Shown piece after piece: positions 18,901-27,597 of a stretch of 28,608 nucleotides of DNA. A program made the translations under genes and the position numbers. Position 1 is the first letter of the stretch, and each line of letters begins with the position of its first letter. Source of the stretch: Lingula anatina (Eukaryota; Brachiopoda; Lingulata; Lingulida; Lingulidae); contig NW_019775517.1 in assembly GCF_001039355.2 (NCBI RefSeq), positions 315,336 to 343,943 on the forward strand. The letters are read 5' to 3'. A model generated the notes under the pieces. That model was not told the origin of the DNA. It worked only from the letters and a program-made list of their open reading frames with translations, and did no database searches.

Positions 18901-21617
18901 CACGCCTGTGTAGAACTGGCCTTCTATATTGCTTATGTTCTGCAAATATACAAATGCACTATTTATATCTATAAATTTATATAAATATTGCATTTACATC
19001 AGTTGTCATAGTACTAGTGTCATATTAGTCTCTGCCTAGGAGAGCAGTTACCAGAAGTTCCCCTTCTCCGCTGTGTTAGCACCTACGATGAAACGGCAAA
19101 TCGTTGTCTGAAAGAGTGGTTCTGTCGTTTTCTTGAGGCTTGCTCTTACATAGTCACCAGGACTTTTTTAATTTGTTTATTTATTTGGGGAAGGGTTATT
19201 ATTCAGTTACTCTATTTTCCAGGATATCTCATGTCGTGTTAATTTTCTCCTGTAAATTAGAGGGAAGGGTGCTACTTTCTACAGTTAAACTGCATTCTAG
19301 TAGCCACTACATGTACAAGCATAAAACGTATATTCTAATTCTCTGATGAAGCTGACTTGTGGGACATAAGAATACTGGAATCGCACATGTAATCATTTGC
19401 AGCTATAACGTAAAAGTAACAGTTACATACCAGTGCTGGTACGTCATAGTGCGCCGTGGAGATGGACCAGGCATATGAGCCAGGGCAGTTGACAGTTGCT
19501 CGGACAGCAGTTGGGTTGTCCTCGCAATGCTTATCGAGGCTAACGCTGATCTCAAATAAGAGCATGAGACCCTTCTCGGCTAATTTATTGTTCGATTTAA
19601 AGGAAACGCATGAGATGCATTTACATAGCATTACCTTGAAAATAAAAGAAATGATAATTAAATAATAGCAAAAATGAAAACATAAAACAGCGTAAGAAGA
19701 CACTAAATATGGAAAGAAAGAAAGACAAAATGGGAAGAAAGAAGGAAAGAAAATACATTCCAACAGACTGACTGACTAGTTCATAAGTATGTTTTTACAT
19801 TATCTTGAAAATGCCACTGAATAAACAAGACAACTACTACTGTCGTTACCTTGTGACCCTGGTTTAAAGCAAGCTGCGCCCCCTGCTGGGGCTAATTGGA
19901 GTACGCGGTAGACACTCGCGATATTTTAATATTAAAACTATAGATACGTAACGTTTAAAGAGCACACCCTGATGATAATTTTGAATAAATTTGGTGAAAT
20001 TAGGTGGTGCAATTACAATATAATGGATATTTTAACTCTGTGACTTATATAACTCTCTATATATAAAATAACATCACAGTGGAAGGGGCACATGTTTTCT
20101 TAAGTTTAATAAATTATAGGAAATATGCATATCTACATATACTTGTACATTCTTTTTCTGTACCATGATCAGTCATGTTAACTATGGCATCTGGAATAAA
20201 ATATACCATGAAAAACGGTTTACAGTTGCGATGTTATGATTGGTAAATTGCAATTGGAGATGTGAGAACCTTTGTGATCAAGAGTATACATGTACGTGTG
20301 CGCTCTTGCTTAAGGGTACTAGCAGGTACTAGACAAAAACATTAATGCACATTTACATGTATTCTTGCGTTCTGCTCAGATTTGTCATACAGAGTATACA
20401 ACTGAGGCCACTTTAAAACGCGACTTTAGTAATTAGTTCCACCTTCCTGACATAAATGCTGTTTACTTAAGTCAGGCATTTGCAGACTTGACATTTAATG
20501 TGGATTTTTCCAAATCATTTTTATATGTTTCGTACTTTACCAACTAATAAGTAAAAAAAAAAAAAAAAACAAGACAAGGCAGTCAATTAAAGGAGTATAA
20601 CAGCCCGCTTGGCGCCAGGTGTCGCTAGTGTGAATTCAGTCCTTCCACAGTCGCCATTTTGGAAATAACACACGTGGGACTGTAGCATTGCTCATAATAA
20701 ACATGCCTCAATATTGTTGTGTAACTGAATGTCAAAGTCGGCAAGGTGGGCATAATTTTTCTGAGGGTTCAGGGCTTCGTTTGAAGTGGAGGGTTGTCCA
20801 TGTCAACACACTGAAACACCTGACTACACATTCTCTGTTCACATATTTCATTTTTACCTACACATAGGCCTACCTTTTAAACAAAAGCATTCCATATTAA
20901 ATATCAAGTCGCTATATCTATGATTTTGTAAAAAAAATAAAAATAAAGAAAAATAAACATGTCTCTAGACTAGACGTTCATGTTTTTACATGTAGCATCA
21001 GTTGATAAAAACAATTAATAGACCTCCGCAAAATGCCAAGGTTTCCAAATATTTTAGTAAATGGTATATTCGTCGACACATTGCTTTTTATCTTGTAACA
21101 GAAGCTATTAAGCTGGATGTAGAAGTAGACATCGCAACAGGACATACAGTATACATGTACACTGTACTTTTCATGTGAATTATTCCCCCCATTTTTGGCG
21201 TTCTTCATTTAAACATATTGTATAATCAAGTTAATGCTCTCTTGTTTTCCATTGTCTACTTACATTTTTATTCCACCGTGTTGATCGTTTTAAAAGTAAG
21301 ACAAATAAATTGTGCATTTTATTGATCAAGTCCCCAAAGAAGGCAAATGGCCAAAAGCTGGGACAATAAGTCTGTTTATGTATATCTTTTTACATAAAGT
21401 AACTTCTATGTTAATCTTACGCATGTTTTTTTTTTTACTTACAGCAGTATTAGAAGTAGCACAGACACCCAGCAATGTTTTCATGTGACATTAAAAGCTT
21501 AATAATCCATTATCGTCATCATTATTATTATTTACCAGGAATGTTAATGAGCCTTAACTTACCTGTGGCAAATGTGGATAAGAATGAAAACACAAGACAG
21601 GCAGCGAACTTCTTCAT
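6678..21617 (-). CDS. Split gene for a secreted two-domain Cys-rich (Ly6/uPAR-like) protein containing an amplified exon
   Basis: This gene model was built from splice sites, phases and protein patterns. The order is signal-peptide exon 21617-21563, A1 19634-19431, B1 18939-18729, one A2 copy from the 335-bp array (the first met is 18574-18378), then B2 6983-6678. A exons carry K-C-x-S-C, about 29 residues, then C-D/E and a C-x-G-S motif. B exons carry two further Cys and, in B1, C-I-C-N-T-D-F-C, which resembles the C-terminal signature of Ly6/uPAR three-finger domains. Phases B1 to A2 (1/1), A2 to B2 (0/0) and A1 to B1 (0/0) agree. The signal exon ends in phase 1 and would join A2 directly in frame, but joins A1 only through a more distant acceptor at 19703. 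Introns are 491, 154, 1344 and about 1.9 kb. The product is probably extracellular and no transmembrane segment is seen. The function is unknown. The domain assignment is moderate, while the existence of a gene on this strand is better supported. Confidence 0.6.
7340..7687. mobile_element. Possible palindromic MITE with TTAA ends
   Basis: The left end TTAAAGGGATAATAACT (7340-7356) and the reverse complement of the right end (about 7671-7687, TTAAAGGAATTATAACT) agree at about 15 of 17 positions. Both outer ends carry TTAA. A perfect 28-bp palindrome centred on CTTAAG lies inside at 7511-7538. TTAA at both ends would fit a piggyBac-type non-autonomous element. No transposase is present and the family was not identified. 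Confidence 0.35.
8180..8256. repeat. CA/CG-rich simple-sequence patch
   Basis: Interrupted runs of ACACAC, CGCACG and CACACG directly left of the 335-bp array. It may be an old microsatellite marking the array boundary. Confidence 0.5.
8328..8524 (-). CDS. Array exon A2, leftmost copy (recurs every 335 bases to 18378-18574)
   Basis: This is a 197-base exon entered in phase 1 and left in phase 0. It encodes about 65 residues with five cysteines: IKCPSC near the start, then FRCDE and TTDCRGSC. The same layout is present in exon A1 (CKCISC, KHCED, VNCPGS), so it is the first half of a second domain of the same kind. A downstream GT at 8323-8322 would extend the exon to 8324-8524 (201 bases, phase 1 in and out). 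This copy is the last met by the polymerase and nearest to B2; which copy is spliced in cannot be told. The open frame reads through both splice sites and begins at a GTG, so it should not be taken as an independent gene. Confidence 0.6.
18378..18574 (-). CDS. Array exon A2, rightmost copy (first transcribed)
   Basis: Identical to the other 30 copies. Its acceptor lies 154 bases from the B1 donor, so it is the nearest downstream exon. B1 ends with one base (G) of a codon and this exon supplies TT, which restores a Val codon followed by PVIKCPSC. Splicing B1 to this exon and then to B2 gives a single continuous frame. Confidence 0.6.
18671..18671. other. Single ambiguous base at the right edge of the array
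   Basis: The only N in the window, placed exactly where a 32nd repeat unit breaks off after 21 bases and unique sequence begins. This looks like a join between a repeat contig and its flank. It suggests that the array length, and possibly the identity of its copies, was set by the assembler. Confidence 0.9.
18729..18939 (-). CDS. Exon B1: second half of first Cys-rich domain
   Basis: The acceptor TTGTATATTTGCAG ends at 18940 and the exon starts in phase 0. The donor CTGAAG|GTGATA lies at 18729/18728. The exon is 211 bases: 70 codons plus one base, so it ends in phase 1. It encodes TGVCSPVKSLDTGC, a Gly-rich turn, then RQCICNTDFCSRDSG and a short NLPNLPE linker. The C-x-C-x-x-D-x-C ending resembles the Ly6/uPAR C-terminal signature, though with Ser in place of the usual Asn after the last Cys. 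It follows A1 by a 491-base intron with matching phase 0. Confidence 0.65.
19431..19634 (-). CDS. Exon A1: first half of first Cys-rich domain
   Basis: This 204-base exon runs from acceptor TTCTTTTATTTTCAAG (ending at 19635) to the strong donor GCACTG|GTATGT (19431/19430), phase 0 at both ends. It encodes VMLCKCISC, then KHCEDN and VNCPGS, parallel to the array exon. Oddity: the upstream signal-peptide exon ends in phase 1, which does not fit this acceptor. A second acceptor with a long pyrimidine tract (CTTTCTTTCCATATTTAG ending at 19703) is phase 1 and in frame, but would add 22 mostly hydrophobic residues. The real start of this exon is unresolved. Confidence 0.55.
19874..19889 (-). promoter_or_regulatory. 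CTCF-like motif
   Basis: The minus strand reads CCAGCAGGGGGCGCAG, an excellent match to the vertebrate CTCF core consensus (CCASYAGRKGGCRS), and CTCF is conserved across bilaterians. It sits in the first intron of the split gene, between the two Vps62-like copies. A weaker relative (CCAGGTGTCGCTAG) occurs on the + strand at about 20615-20628. Binding is an inference only. Confidence 0.4.
20651..20662 (-). promoter_or_regulatory. YY1-like site ahead of the THAP-like ORF
   Basis: The minus strand reads CCAAAATGGCGA, which fits the YY1 consensus AAnATGGCG. It lies 41 bases before the ATG of the THAP-like ORF, a position typical for YY1 in TATA-less animal promoters. No TATA box is visible there. 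Confidence 0.35.
20703..20867 (+). pseudogene. THAP-like zinc-finger N-terminus, fragment
   Basis: A 54-codon frame starts MPQYCCVTECQSRQGGHNF and continues to LRLKW. This matches the start of THAP DNA-binding domains: M-P-x-Y-C, a second Cys after a short spacer, H-x-F, a basic stretch and the conserved Trp. The second half of the domain (Cys-x-x-His and the A-V-P-T-x-F end) is missing. After about residue 32 the sequence loses resemblance and stops. It is either exon 1 of a spliced THAP gene whose later exons were not found, or a fragment left by duplication or a P-element-like transposon. It lies antisense within the first intron of the split gene. Confidence 0.4.
21563..21617 (-). CDS. 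Signal-peptide exon of the split - strand gene
   Basis: ATG at 21617 opens MKKFAACLVFSFLSTFAT followed by one base (G) and a perfect donor, ACAG|GTAAGT (21563/21562). The peptide has a basic N-terminus, a hydrophobic core and a small-residue end, as expected for secretion. It ends in phase 1, which is the phase at which the array exons start. Direct splicing to an array exon would give a single-domain protein in frame. No TATA box is seen upstream. Confidence 0.6.
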
Positions 21618-21927
21618 GATGAAAGTGTTTATTGTAAATGAACTCACTCGTCTTCGTGGCTGATGACGTTCAGTTGTTTGATACTGCACGTTTGTACTTG
21701 ATGCCATTGCTTAAAACTCAACTGCTTGAAAAAAATGATAATGGCCATTTTAATTTGTAGCACAACCCTCACTGAACGCTCAAAGCGATTTTTGATTATG
21801 TCTAGGTCTCACGTGTCCAAATAAATGGGTTTAATAGCTTTTTCATGCTGGCAACTTTTTGTCACAGTTCCAAATTTTTCTTCTCCATATTAGGTTATAG
21901 ATAAAATCATTCGCATGACTTTAATGT

Positions 21928-21955
21928 CTGGGGCGGATCCAGAGATATTCCAAGA
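21928..21955. mobile_element. Second terminal repeat of the same family (nested remnant)
   Basis: CTGGGGCGGATCCAG at 21928-21942 is another copy of the terminal repeat, just outside the intact element and inverted relative to CTGGATCCGCCC at 22115. It suggests an older relative interrupted by, or recombined with, the element at 21962-22129. Confidence 0.35.
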
Positions 21956-21961
21956 TCTTTA

Positions 21962-22129
21962 CAGGGGCGGATTTAGGCCGTCTTCTGGGTCTTCCGGAAG
22001 ACGGTCAGATTTTCAAGTTAACATTGTCAGGCATCTAATGTTTTCTATCGGAAGACGGTCAAAAATGGAGGATGGATTAACAAAGATAATGTGGAAGACT
22101 GTCAGAAAATATATCTGGATCCGCCCCTG
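21962..22129. mobile_element. Small hAT-like MITE
   Basis: The left end CAGGGGCGGATTTAG at 21962 and the right end CTGGATCCGCCCCTG ending at 22129 form imperfect terminal inverted repeats beginning CAGGGG, as in hAT elements. Flanks ATCTTTA (21955-21961) and ATCTTTG (22130-22136) look like a slightly decayed target-site duplication. The interior has short inverted copies of a GGAAGACGG word. No transposase is present. Confidence 0.5.
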
Positions 22130-22586
22130 ATCTTTGGTGGCTCATCCTCCACTGTCCCATCCCCACTGCACCGCAAACGAAAGATAAAGTTACTTAAATC
22201 AATTACTGGACAAGCATGAGTCTATTTGACAACGTTCCGTTTCCCTCTCGGAGACTTCAGCCGGTCTGCAGAGAATACAGGTGAATAACGGTGAACTACC
22301 ACCTGTGTTTTCAGTAGACCGGTTAATGTCCCGTAAAGGTAGGAACAGCGTGAAACAGACAAATGTAAGTGCAGTAATAGATTTAAATAATTCATCTTTA
22401 ATTTTGAATTTATTTCACATCTTTTTTTCGTTTACCTCATCAATATGCCAAACAAGAATCGACCAATCGCATTTAGCACTAAATCTAAGATCTGATTGAG
22501 TTAGTTGACATGCCGCGGATTTAGATTAGACTGGCCAGCGACACACCATTCCCTCACCATAAGTTATTAAAACAAGATTAAAATAT
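22130..22586. other. Non-coding spacer
   Basis: Apart from the decayed target-site copy at its start, no feature was recognised. Short frames are present without domains or splice context. Confidence 0.4.
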
Positions 22587-23010
22587 TTCGCTAGTACGTA
22601 GAATGCACCTTGAGACGGAGAGAGGATGCTGCTGGTTTGACGCCTGTTTACTTTTTCTTTTCATATTTTATTTTGTGTCCAAATATGACAAAAATATTAA
22701 GCTTTGTACGCCAAGTTATAACAGAAATAATACATTATTATAATATAAACATGTTTTTTTATAATGGATGAATGGGTATCTAAATTAAGCACAGAAGTAT
22801 AATAATATCTTTATTTAAATTATTTCAAAACATATGAAAGGTACACACTTGATTTAATTTAATCAAATACTACAACGTCTAATATTTTGGCATATCAAAT
22901 CAATATACAAAATCTATCTATAATGACCCGAAACGAGTCACAACCATTTGGAGACCAGAAAAAAGTTATCCGCATGATGTCTACATTTATCACATGTTTA
23001 AATTAAGCAT
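22587..23010 (+). repeat. Diverged direct repeat, left copy
   Basis: Shares with 28210-28608 the word CCTTGAGACGGAGAG, then GTGCTGCTG or ATGCTGCTG, a TAAGCTTT patch, an AAATGGATG/TAATGGATG patch, and TGACCCG followed by CATTTGGA and AAGTTATCC, in the same order. The left copy has about 100 extra AT-rich bases. Together the copies bracket the second Vps62-like gene. Confidence 0.6.
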
Positions 23011-23920
23011 TTCATATCATATGAACAGTTCCGTTTCATGTCAAATCTTTTTAAAACATCCTTTGTGTGAGGTTGTACAGGCTAGGTCTTTTGGGGATAA
23101 CCAATTCACATCGCATTGATTCATTTCTTAGATCAATTCTCTCTTTTTGCACTTATTAAAAGACAAAGTCGGGTTGACAATACTTCCTTAACATTGTTAG
23201 CATATTTTGTTACACCATGACTATGTAGTTTGATGGGTCCTGTTATACTGAAATCTGTTGATACTCGCGTTTTCAACTTTAAAAATTTTACAATTTTTAT
23301 CTACTGCCTGTTCGTTGTCCAGTAGAGCTAGTCCCATGATATCTTTTCAAACCATTTCCATAATTGTGAGTGTAATTATGTTTATAGATTTCGTTTTAAA
23401 GAAATCTAAAATAAGAAATATTGAAGCCAACTAACCGCACTAAATGTGCCACTTTTTAGTAAGTTGTCGATAAAAAGCATAACTCTGTTCTTGCTGAAGA
23501 ATTCATGCTTTCTAACCATGGGGGGGGGGGGGGGGGTCTCTGTTGCAAGTAATAAGGCTAATCTGACCTTGATCTTTTTGAATGGACTGTGTCGTCTGCT
23601 GATCACTACTCACTAGCAGTATCCTAACTTTCCTTACATTGTTTATTATAGTGACGACCAAGATCACAAGAGGTGATGCGCCAATTTGACTGCTCCAATT
23701 GGTTGGTCAATCCACCGCACTGGTAGAAAAGTTCTATTCTAGGTGTTCAAATCATGATAAAAAAATAACGAGAAATATGAAGTTAACGAACCAAAAGTAA
23801 TTACTTTGGGCCACATGGGATTTATAACACTCCCAATACTTTACACTCGCTTAAAAATGGAATAGAATTTCCATTTCTAAACGTATTTTCCGGCCAAACC
23901 TTTTGCAATAAACAATTAAC
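23011..23920. other. Intergenic region upstream of Vps62-like gene 2
   Basis: AT-rich, no gene recognised. It contains a 17-base run of G (23520-23536), a likely slippage-prone tract. Confidence 0.5.
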
Positions 23921-23995
23921 ATGCTTTTCATGCTGCACTGCTTACATACTAGAACATCTCACTCAGCGTCGCTAGCCATGGATGACGTCTCCCCC

Positions 23996-24002
23996 TTTAA
24001 AA
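23996..24002 (+). promoter_or_regulatory. TATA-like box of Vps62-like gene 2
   Basis: TTTAAAA aligns with TATAAAA of gene 1. The downstream AGCAGTGTCGTC and GAGTCAC words also align. The single difference (T for A at the third position) could weaken TBP binding relative to gene 1. Confidence 0.5.
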
Positions 24003-24025
24003 GCAGTGTCGTCAACTCCACACCC

Positions 24026-24151
24026 ACTTTTAGAGTCACACCAGGCAAGCGGCAACGTTTGCGGCACAAAGTGAAATATTGCTGCAGCATCTACCGAATT
24101 CCACTGACGGCTTCAAAACCAGTTCCCTATCCGAACTGGTACAGCGCAGAT
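24026..24151 (+). other. Non-coding leader exon of Vps62-like gene 2 (approximate start)
   Basis: Ends at the donor GCAGAT|GTGAGT, aligned with the donor of gene 1. The leader exons are less similar to each other than the coding exons. The start is inferred from the TATA spacing. Confidence 0.5.
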
Positions 24152-25066
24152 GTGAGTTTAGTAGATATTTACTTGTTTTCAATGTAGAAGTGTTTTTCAA
24201 GAATTAAAAGAGTCCTTGTAATAGTAATTTTTAAAATTATTTATCCCTTCATAAACTTGATAATAGAAAGGATGCCGTGGATATCGTGAAATACGATAAA
24301 ATACTATATTGTACCGTAAATACTGTAGAGAGCGTTTTTCTTTTTTGTGTGTGGGGGAGCTGATTGCTCCACCACAGCTATGTCCACTCAAGACTTAAAA
24401 TCTCATCTGACACCCACGGACACGCCCTAACAGCGGTGTCACGTGGTCAGCTTTCTCACATGACTACAGTATCACGAAATTTGCTCAGGCGGTATCATTC
24501 AGGATTGTATAATCCACAAATTGTCTTTTACATGGTTGTTCTGTTATATACGTCTTTATTATTTGATTTTACCTGAAATGCATCGCGCAATAACCAGGGA
24601 TGTTTAGGCTAAAAAAGAATTTTTTACATTTGTATATTTCTACCACTCCTTTCACTGCACTTTTACAATTATAAAAATGAAGTTAGGAACGGCTTTAATA
24701 GCCTCTCTTAATACCCGTGTTCTTTTGATGTAATGAATAATCATGTTGCATGAATGTAGGGAGACAATATCTTGACGAAAAATTTGATCGGAAACAGTGA
24801 CATAATTTTATTGTAAATGACCTTTAGTATCAACTTCATAGTCTAAATTATAAATATATGACCAACAGAGACGGCCGTTTTATTTTATTAATAGTATCAA
24901 CTAGTAATTCTACCAACAACGAATCACAGTGTACCATATGCAGTCTCATTCTTACAGATTAAAATTAAACGATTTATGATTTCCTTTTGATCTTGTCTTT
25001 TGTGTTTAAAGACTGATTTCGACAACTATAATAGCTATCTGCGTTTGGTTTTTCTATTTCTTGCAG
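24152..25066 (+). other. Leader intron of Vps62-like gene 2
   Basis: A 915-base intron from GTGAGT to the acceptor TTTCTATTTCTTGCAG ending at 25066. The following exon starts ATCTTAA, as in gene 1. It is about 300 bases shorter than the intron of gene 1. Confidence 0.6.
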
Positions 25067-25119
25067 ATCTTAAAAAAATTTTTACCAAAGGATAAAATCT
25101 TCTCCAACCGTGTTTCAAG

Positions 25120-26181
25120 ATGGTCGTCCCAGTACGTTGGTGCCTTCTGTTGATGATTGTCACATTCCATTCGTCACCAAGCACCGGATGGCTTAATATA
25201 AACTTTAACAACATATTAAAAAAGGAAAGAGAGTGTCAGGATAAACGGAAGGTTGGCCTAAATGGTAGACGTTACGCTGATATCGTCGCCGCCGCAAAAT
25301 TGTGGGCGCCGGTGGTCCGGTTGGCCGTGGGAGAGGAATGGAAACCATCTAGCGTCGATTATTTCCTCCGACACGCCAACTTACGCGGCGGCAGTCCGAC
25401 TTCCGTCACCCCGAGCACACTGCCCACCTGTAACAGCAACTGCTACCTGGAAACTAAGACGCCGTTATCTTGTGCCTCTTGTCGAGAACCTGCCGTCTTT
25501 AAAGGTCAGGATCCTGCCAGCGCCCCAGCATACGCTATATACGAGGACAAGGGTAGCGTTGTTGAAATCACCTATTGGTTTTTCTTTCCATACAACAGAG
25601 GAAAACGGGCGTGTGTGGGGTTATATTTTGATAATGTATGCCCGTGCTTCAAGGCGTGGGGTCATTGCGTATGTCCTCGACTTAACGGCTGTGCAGGAGG
25701 GTACTCCACCTTTGGTAATCACGTTGGAGATTGGGAACACGTGAAGATAAAGTTCTATAATAACAAAATCTACTCCATTTATTTGTCGATCCACGATTCT
25801 GAGATCACTAAAAAATATGGTGGAGAGTTTCTGTGGAATGGTAACTTCTTCAAGAAAGGGGATCGGGCCGTTTATACGACTGACTGCACACACGCCCAAG
25901 TCTACGCAGCCAAGGGGTCCCATGGTTTCTGGCCAAACACAGGGGACCACGTGTACAAGAAGCTTTTCAACGGAGTCAAGTTAAAAGATCTCTGTAGCGC
26001 CGGAACAGCATGGCACATTGCAAATAATCTCAAAGTTGTCAAGATGGCCGCCAAAGGACAGTTTACAGGGGAGTTTAGATTCCTTAACTTTAAGGGGCGT
26101 TGGGGAAATCGGGAACGTACTTGTCCTAAAATCATTGGTCAGTGTGTACTTGAAAATGGGCCAGGTGGACCACCCAAGTAA
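25120..26181 (+). CDS. Secreted Vps62/DUF946-family protein, copy 2
   Basis: A 353-residue protein in a single coding exon, starting at the ATG in the TTTCAAGATGG context shared with copy 1. The predicted signal peptide spans residues 1-23 (LLLMIV core, SSPSTG end). All family motifs of copy 1 are kept, shifted by eight residues: LWAPVVRLAVGEEW from 61, YWFFFPYNRGK from 152, GNHVGDWEHVKIKF from 199, GSHGFWPNTGDH from 266, and the GPGGPPK terminus. All core cysteines are conserved, including the CPC-CxC-C insert. Differences cluster just after the signal peptide (residues 24-46), where the two copies barely align, and in a short patch (KKYGGEF, then FFKKGDR against EFRRGNR). Same orientation as copy 1, with the - strand split gene between them. 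Molecular role unknown. Confidence 0.9.
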   Translation: MVVPVRWCLLLMIVTFHSSPSTGWLNINFNNILKKERECQDKRKVGLNGRRYADIVAAAKLWAPVVRLAVGEEWKPSSVDYFLRHANLRGGSPTSVTPSTLPTCNSNCYLETKTPLSCASCREPAVFKGQDPASAPAYAIYEDKGSVVEITYWFFFPYNRGKRACVGLYFDNVCPCFKAWGHCVCPRLNGCAGGYSTFGNHVGDWEHVKIKFYNNKIYSIYLSIHDSEITKKYGGEFLWNGNFFKKGDRAVYTTDCTHAQVYAAKGSHGFWPNTGDHVYKKLFNGVKLKDLCSAGTAWHIANNLKVVKMAAKGQFTGEFRFLNFKGRWGNRERTCPKIIGQCVLENGPGGPPK

Positions 26182-26450
26182 GGCATCAGGGCCTGACTAA
26201 CGAAACCTCTCCCTGTACTATGCTTCAGAAGTATAGACGAGTAAAATGTCTCAAGAAAGAATGAAAAAGTTTCACTATATACAATTAACCGTATATTATC
26301 TGGCGGTATCATATGCTTGAAATTGTTTGTAGTACGAGTTCTACAATCAGTGTGCTCTGTAATGTACTCGGTGCGCAATTGTTATTGTTAATTTTAGTCC
26401 TCGACATCTTGCTCAATTTCATGAAAAGCATGTTATGTTTGAAAATAGAC

Positions 26451-26456
26451 AATAAA
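26451..26456 (+). terminator. Poly(A) signal of Vps62-like gene 2
   Basis: AATAAA 270 bases past the stop codon, inside the block conserved with the 3' region of gene 1 (TATGTTTGAAAATA just before it). Gene 1 has lost or never had the hexamer at this place. Confidence 0.6.
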
Positions 26457-27298
26457 AATATACCACTATGAAGGGGAGTTACCACTTTTATTACTTCATA
26501 CCAGTGCATACATGTACAAACCAGAATTAAAAAGAAACAAACGTTTTATCAGTCTAGCAGTTTGCAACATTTAGTGTGAAGAACTGGATAAGATATTTTG
26601 ATATATACATGTGACCGTGGCTAAAGTACATAGAAAATGAAGAAAAAGACAAATACGAAAACGGATACGATAAACACAAAATGTAATTTACAAATTGAAC
26701 TTTCAAAACCACTCATATCTGCCATAGGACAAACAAACTGTCAACAAACTGCCTCCCAAAAGAGCTCCTATCGTGATTTCAACGCCATTGGCAACAGTCA
26801 GGATACATAGAGCTTTGGTCAGAACGGAAGAGGAATGTACGAATTTCGTTTGAACATGCAGAAAAGACCTCTAAAGTTCCCATTCTCTCACACAATCACA
26901 CGTTCACACATGTATACATACACATTTGAGAAATCTTATACTCATCTTAAGAAAGACTGCTATTTTGCTCCCCTTATCTCACTCCTTCTAGTTCACGCCC
27001 CCCAAAATTGAAAATATTCTGCTCTCCTCTCCAAATAATAATGCAACCAAACAACCAAAAACAGCAATAAGACAACCAAACAGACCAAACAGTTTTCACC
27101 CTAACTGTTTTCCGCAAAGTGAAGTGTCAAATTGTCTATGGAGGGTACTTGCCCTTTATTGTGTTATATTGTTACAAAATATACCATCTTCTATGAGAGC
27201 TAACTAACAAATATTATCCCATAACATCGTTTTAAAAGAAAAGTCACTTTGTGACCTGAACACCAATCCAAAACCAGAATACACACCCCTTTGGAAGT

Positions 27299-27488
27299 CA
27301 AATGCTTTGTTTACAGATAAGACAATGATGGTTTGTCTTTCCCCAAAATGACCACGCCGACAAAGGTCCTGTACCTGCGGTTTTGAGGTCTATACATATC
27401 TTTTAAAAGCTTGCATAAAGTTAGAATGTTTTGTTTTCAGATAAGACAATGATGGTTCGGTTTTATCCGAAATGACAGCGCCGACAAT
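27299..27488 (+). repeat. Two-copy diverged direct repeat
   Basis: CAGATAAGACAATGATGGTT followed by AAATGACCACGCCGACAA at about 27315-27363 recurs as the same words with AAATGACAGCGCCGACAA at about 27440-27487. The spacing is about 125 bases. Confidence 0.6.
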
Positions 27489-27597
27489 GCAAACTACCAA
27501 CATTTCATTTTGCAGAAAGACTTAATGATAGCCGTATCACATAACTCTAAACGGGACGATGGGCTCGTAAACAATACAATCTAGTTTACTTCGAGCC

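Larger units (their letters stand above)
19703..21562 (-). other. First intron of the split gene
   Basis: About 1.9 kb with no other exon recognised on this strand. It contains the CTCF-like motif, the antisense THAP-like fragment with its YY1-like site, a 17-base A run (20553-20569) and otherwise AT-rich sequence. Confidence 0.45.

Noticed and set aside
18641-18913. 90-codon + strand ORF across the array edge
   Set aside because: It crosses the N at 18671 and is antisense to exon B1, whose own frame has matching splice sites and a Cys pattern.
19335-19763. 142-codon minus-strand ORF as a single intronless gene
   Set aside because: Its first third is translated pyrimidine-rich intron sequence. 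Only the part between the acceptor and the GTATGT donor carries the Cys pattern.
20978-21208. Minus-strand ORF considered as the missing exon between signal exon and A1
   Set aside because: The plausible acceptor there gives an immediate stop in the required phase, and no parallel to the A exon pattern is seen.
23520-23536. G run as a functional G-quadruplex
   Set aside because: A simple 17-base homopolymer, prone to slippage and sequencing error, with no associated gene.
25262-25744. 160-codon + strand ORF inside Vps62-like gene 2
   Set aside because: A shifted-frame shadow of the conserved coding exon; the true frame carries the family motifs.
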